Below, piece by piece: positions 5,897 to 8,323 of a DNA stretch of 8,323 bases. Source of the DNA: Armatimonadaceae bacterium (lineage in GTDB: Bacteria > Armatimonadota > Armatimonadia > Armatimonadales > Armatimonadaceae); assembly GCA_030446525.1 (NCBI GenBank), contig JAUJNC010000243.1, positions 1-8,323 on the forward strand, given 5' to 3'. The stretch's first letter is position 1. Each line of letters starts with the position of its first letter. Under the pieces are notes generated by a model. The model saw only the letters and a program-made list of their open reading frames with translations, ran no database searches and was not told where the DNA came from. A program made the position numbers and the translations under genes.

Positions 5897-7875
5897 CCCA
5901 AACGCGCCTCGTACACGTCCACTCCGCACGCAGCTGTAGAGAGCGGCTCCGTCCGGCGCGGCGGAGATTGACTCGATCTTGGCGGGCAGGGTCGCCAGCG
6001 TCGCGGTCGCTCCCGTACGTAAGCCCCGAACGTGGAGGGTATCCCTATCGCGTAGACGACGCGGCTTTTGCCGGGCAGCATCACGATGTTATAGCCCGTC
6101 AGTCCTTCGATGGCGGGGCCGTCATTCGCGCCGCCCACGAACGCCCGCCGCTTCACGTCGAACAGATATAGCTTCCCGCCCACCGCCGTGAATGCCGCGA
6201 TGCCTGTAGCGGGGTCGAAGACAAACGAGCCGAGGCTGGCCGAGCCGGGGAAATCGTGCGAGTAAACGAGCTTCTTTGCGTTCAGGTCAAACAGGCCGAG
6301 GCGCGATGGGGTGTCCTTTTGAACACCGAGGCCGTTGCCGTAGATGGTAGAGCCGAGCAGCACTAAGCCGTCGCCAACCGGCTGCACCCCGGAAAGCCCG
6401 TGCGGCCCGAGCGGGTCATTGACCTGCTCGGACTTGCCGGTCTTCGGATCGGTAATAAGAAGCAGGCCGCCGTACTCGCCGTACTTGGCGAGCCAGCCCG
6501 AGTACAGTCGTCCCTCCGGCCCGACCCGGACACCCGCCTGCGGGCGAATATAGTCCGGCCCGACGCGCGCGATAGTCTTCGGATTGACGTGGTTCAGCTG
6601 GTTCCACGGTTCGGCAGGGTCGAAGCGGATGACCTCGCCGCCCGCATAGGCGACCGCGTAGCAGACGCCGTCCAGCACCTCTACCCCGTATACCTCGCCG
6701 CCGTAATCGGAGACGACACCGGTATTGACGGTCTTGCCGGTTTTGATGTCCATATAGAACAGCGTCTGTCCGAAGGTCGGCCCGCCCCAGAGGCGCCCCT
6801 GGTCGTCGGCGTACAGGAAGTGCGTCCCGCGCGGGGCGGCCTCGCCGGGGATGCGGCGCAGCTCCTGCTTGGGCTTTGCAGGGCTGATGACGAAGTAGTC
6901 CTGCCCCCGAATGCCGTAGCATTGACCACCGGCGTTGCGGGCGAACAGCCCGCCGGAGCCGCGCGCCCGCAGCCGCACGGTCTTCGTCAGGCCGGGGTCG
7001 CCGACGCGGTATTCATAAAAGTCTGTGCCCTGACGCAGAACCAGCGTCTTCTCGTCGGTGAGGTTGATGTCCACCGCCCATGCCCCCGCATCGGCGGGCG
7101 GCGCGGGGAACGGCAGCGGGTCAGAGACGGCAAGGTCGGGCATCCGGTACGCCTTGTTGCCGTGCAGGTAATAGCCATTCCAGATTGCGCCTTTGGTGAC
7201 GGCGTTGAAGTGTTCCGGCGCGGGCGTGAACTGCTTCGTCTCCGGGTCGAAGATGAGGGACTGCGGCCTTTCGAACTGGAGGTTGCAGTGGATGCGCCCG
7301 TCGGGAAGGGAGGTCGTCCAGCGCAGGTACTTGTTCTCCGGGGTCGGCGCTCCCAGGTCCTCGAACGCTCCGGTGTCCACATCCAGTGCGCCGAGCCTGC
7401 CGCCCGGATACGTGCCGCCGTAGAGACGCCCGTCGCTGCCGAGCGCCACCTGCCAGATGTAGTCCTCGCCGGGGAACTTGACCTGACGCACCCACTTTCG
7501 GGTGGGCACATCGAAGATAAGGAACATGCCGTCGTAGTAGGTGCCGATGGCGAGGCGGTTCCCCGGCAGCTTCTTCAGCGCCCATGCCCCGGAGCCTGCC
7601 GGGGCGCGGTAGACGTGCCCCGTGTCGGTCTTAGCGTCGATAAAGATAAGCTCGACATTGGCGTTCTCGTTGGTGTTGGTGATGACGAACCACTCCCGCC
7701 CGGCGTCCTCCACAAGAACGCCCGCGTGGATATTGCGCGCCCGGCACGGTTGCCCCAGATGTCTCACGCCGTTTGCCGCCTTTCTCTCATCGTCCGCTGC
7801 GGCGGCTGAGACGCCGGTCGTCAGCAGGGCTGCGCCGTAGGTCGCGCCCCCGGTAAGAAATGCTCGTCGCTTCAT
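5893..7875 (-). CDS. Tat-exported beta-propeller protein (YncE/SMP-30/WD40-like fold), about 660 residues
   Basis: Start is the ATG at 7873-7875, with AAGGA overlapping the previous stop. The N-terminus MKRRAFLTGGATYGAALLTT is a twin-arginine signal (RRAFL plus a weakly hydrophobic stretch, then AAAADDERK), so the protein is probably exported folded. The mature part is a chain of propeller blades with repeating G-x-LY/F-x-D phrases: NRLAIGTYYDGMFLIFDV, DGRLYGGTYPGGRLGALDVD, GRLWGGPTFGQTLFYMDI, EGRLYSGWLAKYGEYGG and GGKLYLFDVKRR. No catalytic motif is evident. Such proteins may bind ligands, scaffold, or act as lactonases or oxidoreductases; which applies here is unknown. It lies 9 bases downstream of a sugar ABC permease, pointing to a role in carbohydrate use. 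The frame is open for about 615 codons, but after IPSTFGAYVRE (about 6010) it reads Arg/Pro-rich nonsense, while another frame gives ATLATLPAKIESISAAPDGA. The original frame resumes as VDVYEARLG before TGA 5893. Two compensating indels near 6010 and 5935 are the likely cause. Confidence 0.75.
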   Translation of the reverse strand: MKRRAFLTGGATYGAALLTTGVSAAAADDERKAANGVRHLGQPCRARNIHAGVLVEDAGREWFVITNTNENANVELIFIDAKTDTGHVYRAPAGSGAWALKKLPGNRLAIGTYYDGMFLIFDVPTRKWVRQVKFPGEDYIWQVALGSDGRLYGGTYPGGRLGALDVDTGAFEDLGAPTPENKYLRWTTSLPDGRIHCNLQFERPQSLIFDPETKQFTPAPEHFNAVTKGAIWNGYYLHGNKAYRMPDLAVSDPLPFPAPPADAGAWAVDINLTDEKTLVLRQGTDFYEYRVGDPGLTKTVRLRARGSGGLFARNAGGQCYGIRGQDYFVISPAKPKQELRRIPGEAAPRGTHFLYADDQGRLWGGPTFGQTLFYMDIKTGKTVNTGVVSDYGGEVYGVEVLDGVCYAVAYAGGEVIRFDPAEPWNQLNHVNPKTIARVGPDYIRPQAGVRVGPEGRLYSGWLAKYGEYGGLLLITDPKTGKSEQVNDPLGPHGLSGVQPVGDGLVLLGSTIYGNGLGVQKDTPSRLGLFDLNAKKLVYSHDFPGSASLGSFVFDPATGIAAFTAVGGKLYLFDVKRRAFVGGANDGPAIEGLTGYNIVMLPGKSRVVYAIGIPSTFGAYVRERPRRWRPCPPRSSQSPPRRTEPLSTAACGVDVYEARLG

Positions 7876-7884
7876 CGGAATTCC

Positions 7885-8323
7885 TTAACCCTTCACCGCG
7901 CCTGCCGCGATGCCCTCTACGAAATAACGCTGGGCGCAGAAGAAGACCACCAGGATCGTCAGCAGCACGACCACGCTCGCTGCCATCAGCAGGTGGTGCT
8001 CCGTGCCGTGCAGGCTCATAAAGGCGGTCAACCCCACTGCCAGCGTCTTTTTCTCCATGCTCTGCGTGTAGATCAGCGGCCCGAGGAAGTCGTTCCAGTG
8101 CCCAATGAACGAGAACAGGGCGATCGTCGTTAACGCGGGCTTCGCCCTCGGGACGGCGACATGGCGGAAGATGCCCCAGCTTGTGCAGCCGTCGAGCTTC
8201 ACGGCGTCCTCTAACTCTGCCGGGAGGGTCAGGAAGAACTGCCGCAGCAGGAAGACAAAGAACGCTCCGCTCCCGAAGAATGATGGGATAATCAGCGGCT
8301 TGAGACTGTCCGCCCAGCCGGGA
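7885..8323 (-). CDS. Carbohydrate ABC transporter permease, MalG-type (C-terminal 145 residues)
   Basis: The frame enters at the right edge and stops at TAA 7885. It encodes PGWADSLKPLIIPSFFGSGA, a transmembrane segment (FFVFLLRQFF), then the cytoplasmic EAA loop ELEDAVKLDGCTSWGIFRHV ending VAVPRAKPAL. That fits the EAA-x3-G-x9-I/V-x-x-P pattern that docks the ATPase. Further membrane segments follow (ALTTIALFSFIGHWNDFLG and LMAASVVVLLTILVVFF), with the common WNDFLGPLIY phrase of sugar permeases and a short basic tail ending AAGAVKG. The closing QRYFVEGIAAGAVKG is typical of the CUT1/MalG inner-membrane subunit. It would form the channel with a MalF-type partner and a solute-binding protein encoded upstream, beyond the window. 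The GTG at 8202 is internal, not a start. The sugar cannot be told from sequence; neighbouring lyases suggest oligosaccharides from acidic polymers. Confidence 0.9.
   Translation of the reverse strand, partial: PGWADSLKPLIIPSFFGSGAFFVFLLRQFFLTLPAELEDAVKLDGCTSWGIFRHVAVPRAKPALTTIALFSFIGHWNDFLGPLIYTQSMEKKTLAVGLTAFMSLHGTEHHLLMAASVVVLLTILVVFFCAQRYFVEGIAAGAVKG

Noticed and set aside
6400..7809. Long plus-strand open frame of 469 codons
   Set aside because: It lies exactly opposite the beta-propeller gene. Its translation is Val/Arg/Ala/Asp-rich with no fold-like motifs, as expected from the antisense of a GC-rich coding sequence.
1..8323. CRISPR array, tRNA or rRNA genes, insertion sequence
   Set aside because: No regularly spaced direct repeats, no T-loop GGTTCGAAtCC-like signature, and no transposase or flanking terminal inverted repeats were found.

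Overview
This is a GC-rich, almost entirely minus-strand block from a bacterium that looks like a member of Armatimonadota, or a near neighbour with a similar lifestyle. The main clue is a DUF1559-type prepilin-like protein with the phrase YIQDYDETFPFS and an exact H-X9-DG signature near its C-terminus; such proteins are abundant in Armatimonadota and Planctomycetes. The rest of the content (heparinase II/III-like lyases, a MalG-type sugar permease, a Tat-exported beta-propeller protein and a ceramidase-like protein) fits a free-living polysaccharide degrader. Taxonomy is inferred from protein style only.

Layout, in the minus-strand direction of transcription (right to left): (1) the C-terminal 145 residues of a carbohydrate ABC transporter permease, 8323-7885; (2) 9 bases later, a large Tat-exported beta-propeller protein, 7875-5893, whose last ~45 codons carry two frame changes; (3) a GTGA overlap leading into the broken N-terminal part of a neutral/alkaline ceramidase-like gene, 5896 to about 5460, with several frame changes and an apparent internal deletion of the zinc-binding region; (4) a short orphan piece on the opposite strand, about 5150-5425, meeting the ceramidase remnant tail to tail; (5) a non-coding stretch, about 5090-4834, with an extended -10 promoter candidate followed by four consecutive hairpins on the minus strand; (6) the DUF1559/H-X9-DG prepilin-like gene, 4833-3940, with three or four frame changes; (7) a strong intergenic hairpin, 3839-3871; (8) a secreted heparinase II/III-like lyase, 3810-1240, with five frame changes; (9) an intercistronic hairpin and then a second, intact heparinase-like lyase, 1150-1, that runs off the left edge.

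Working together, the genes suggest a locus for using an acidic or sulfated polysaccharide. Secreted lyases would cleave uronic-acid polymers and a MalG-type transporter would import the products; the roles of the propeller and the ceramidase-like protein are open. The frame changes are concentrated between about 3350 and 6030, while about 2 kb at each end is nearly free of them. This is either a patch of real gene decay and rearrangement or a patch of poor base calling, and the sequence alone does not settle which.
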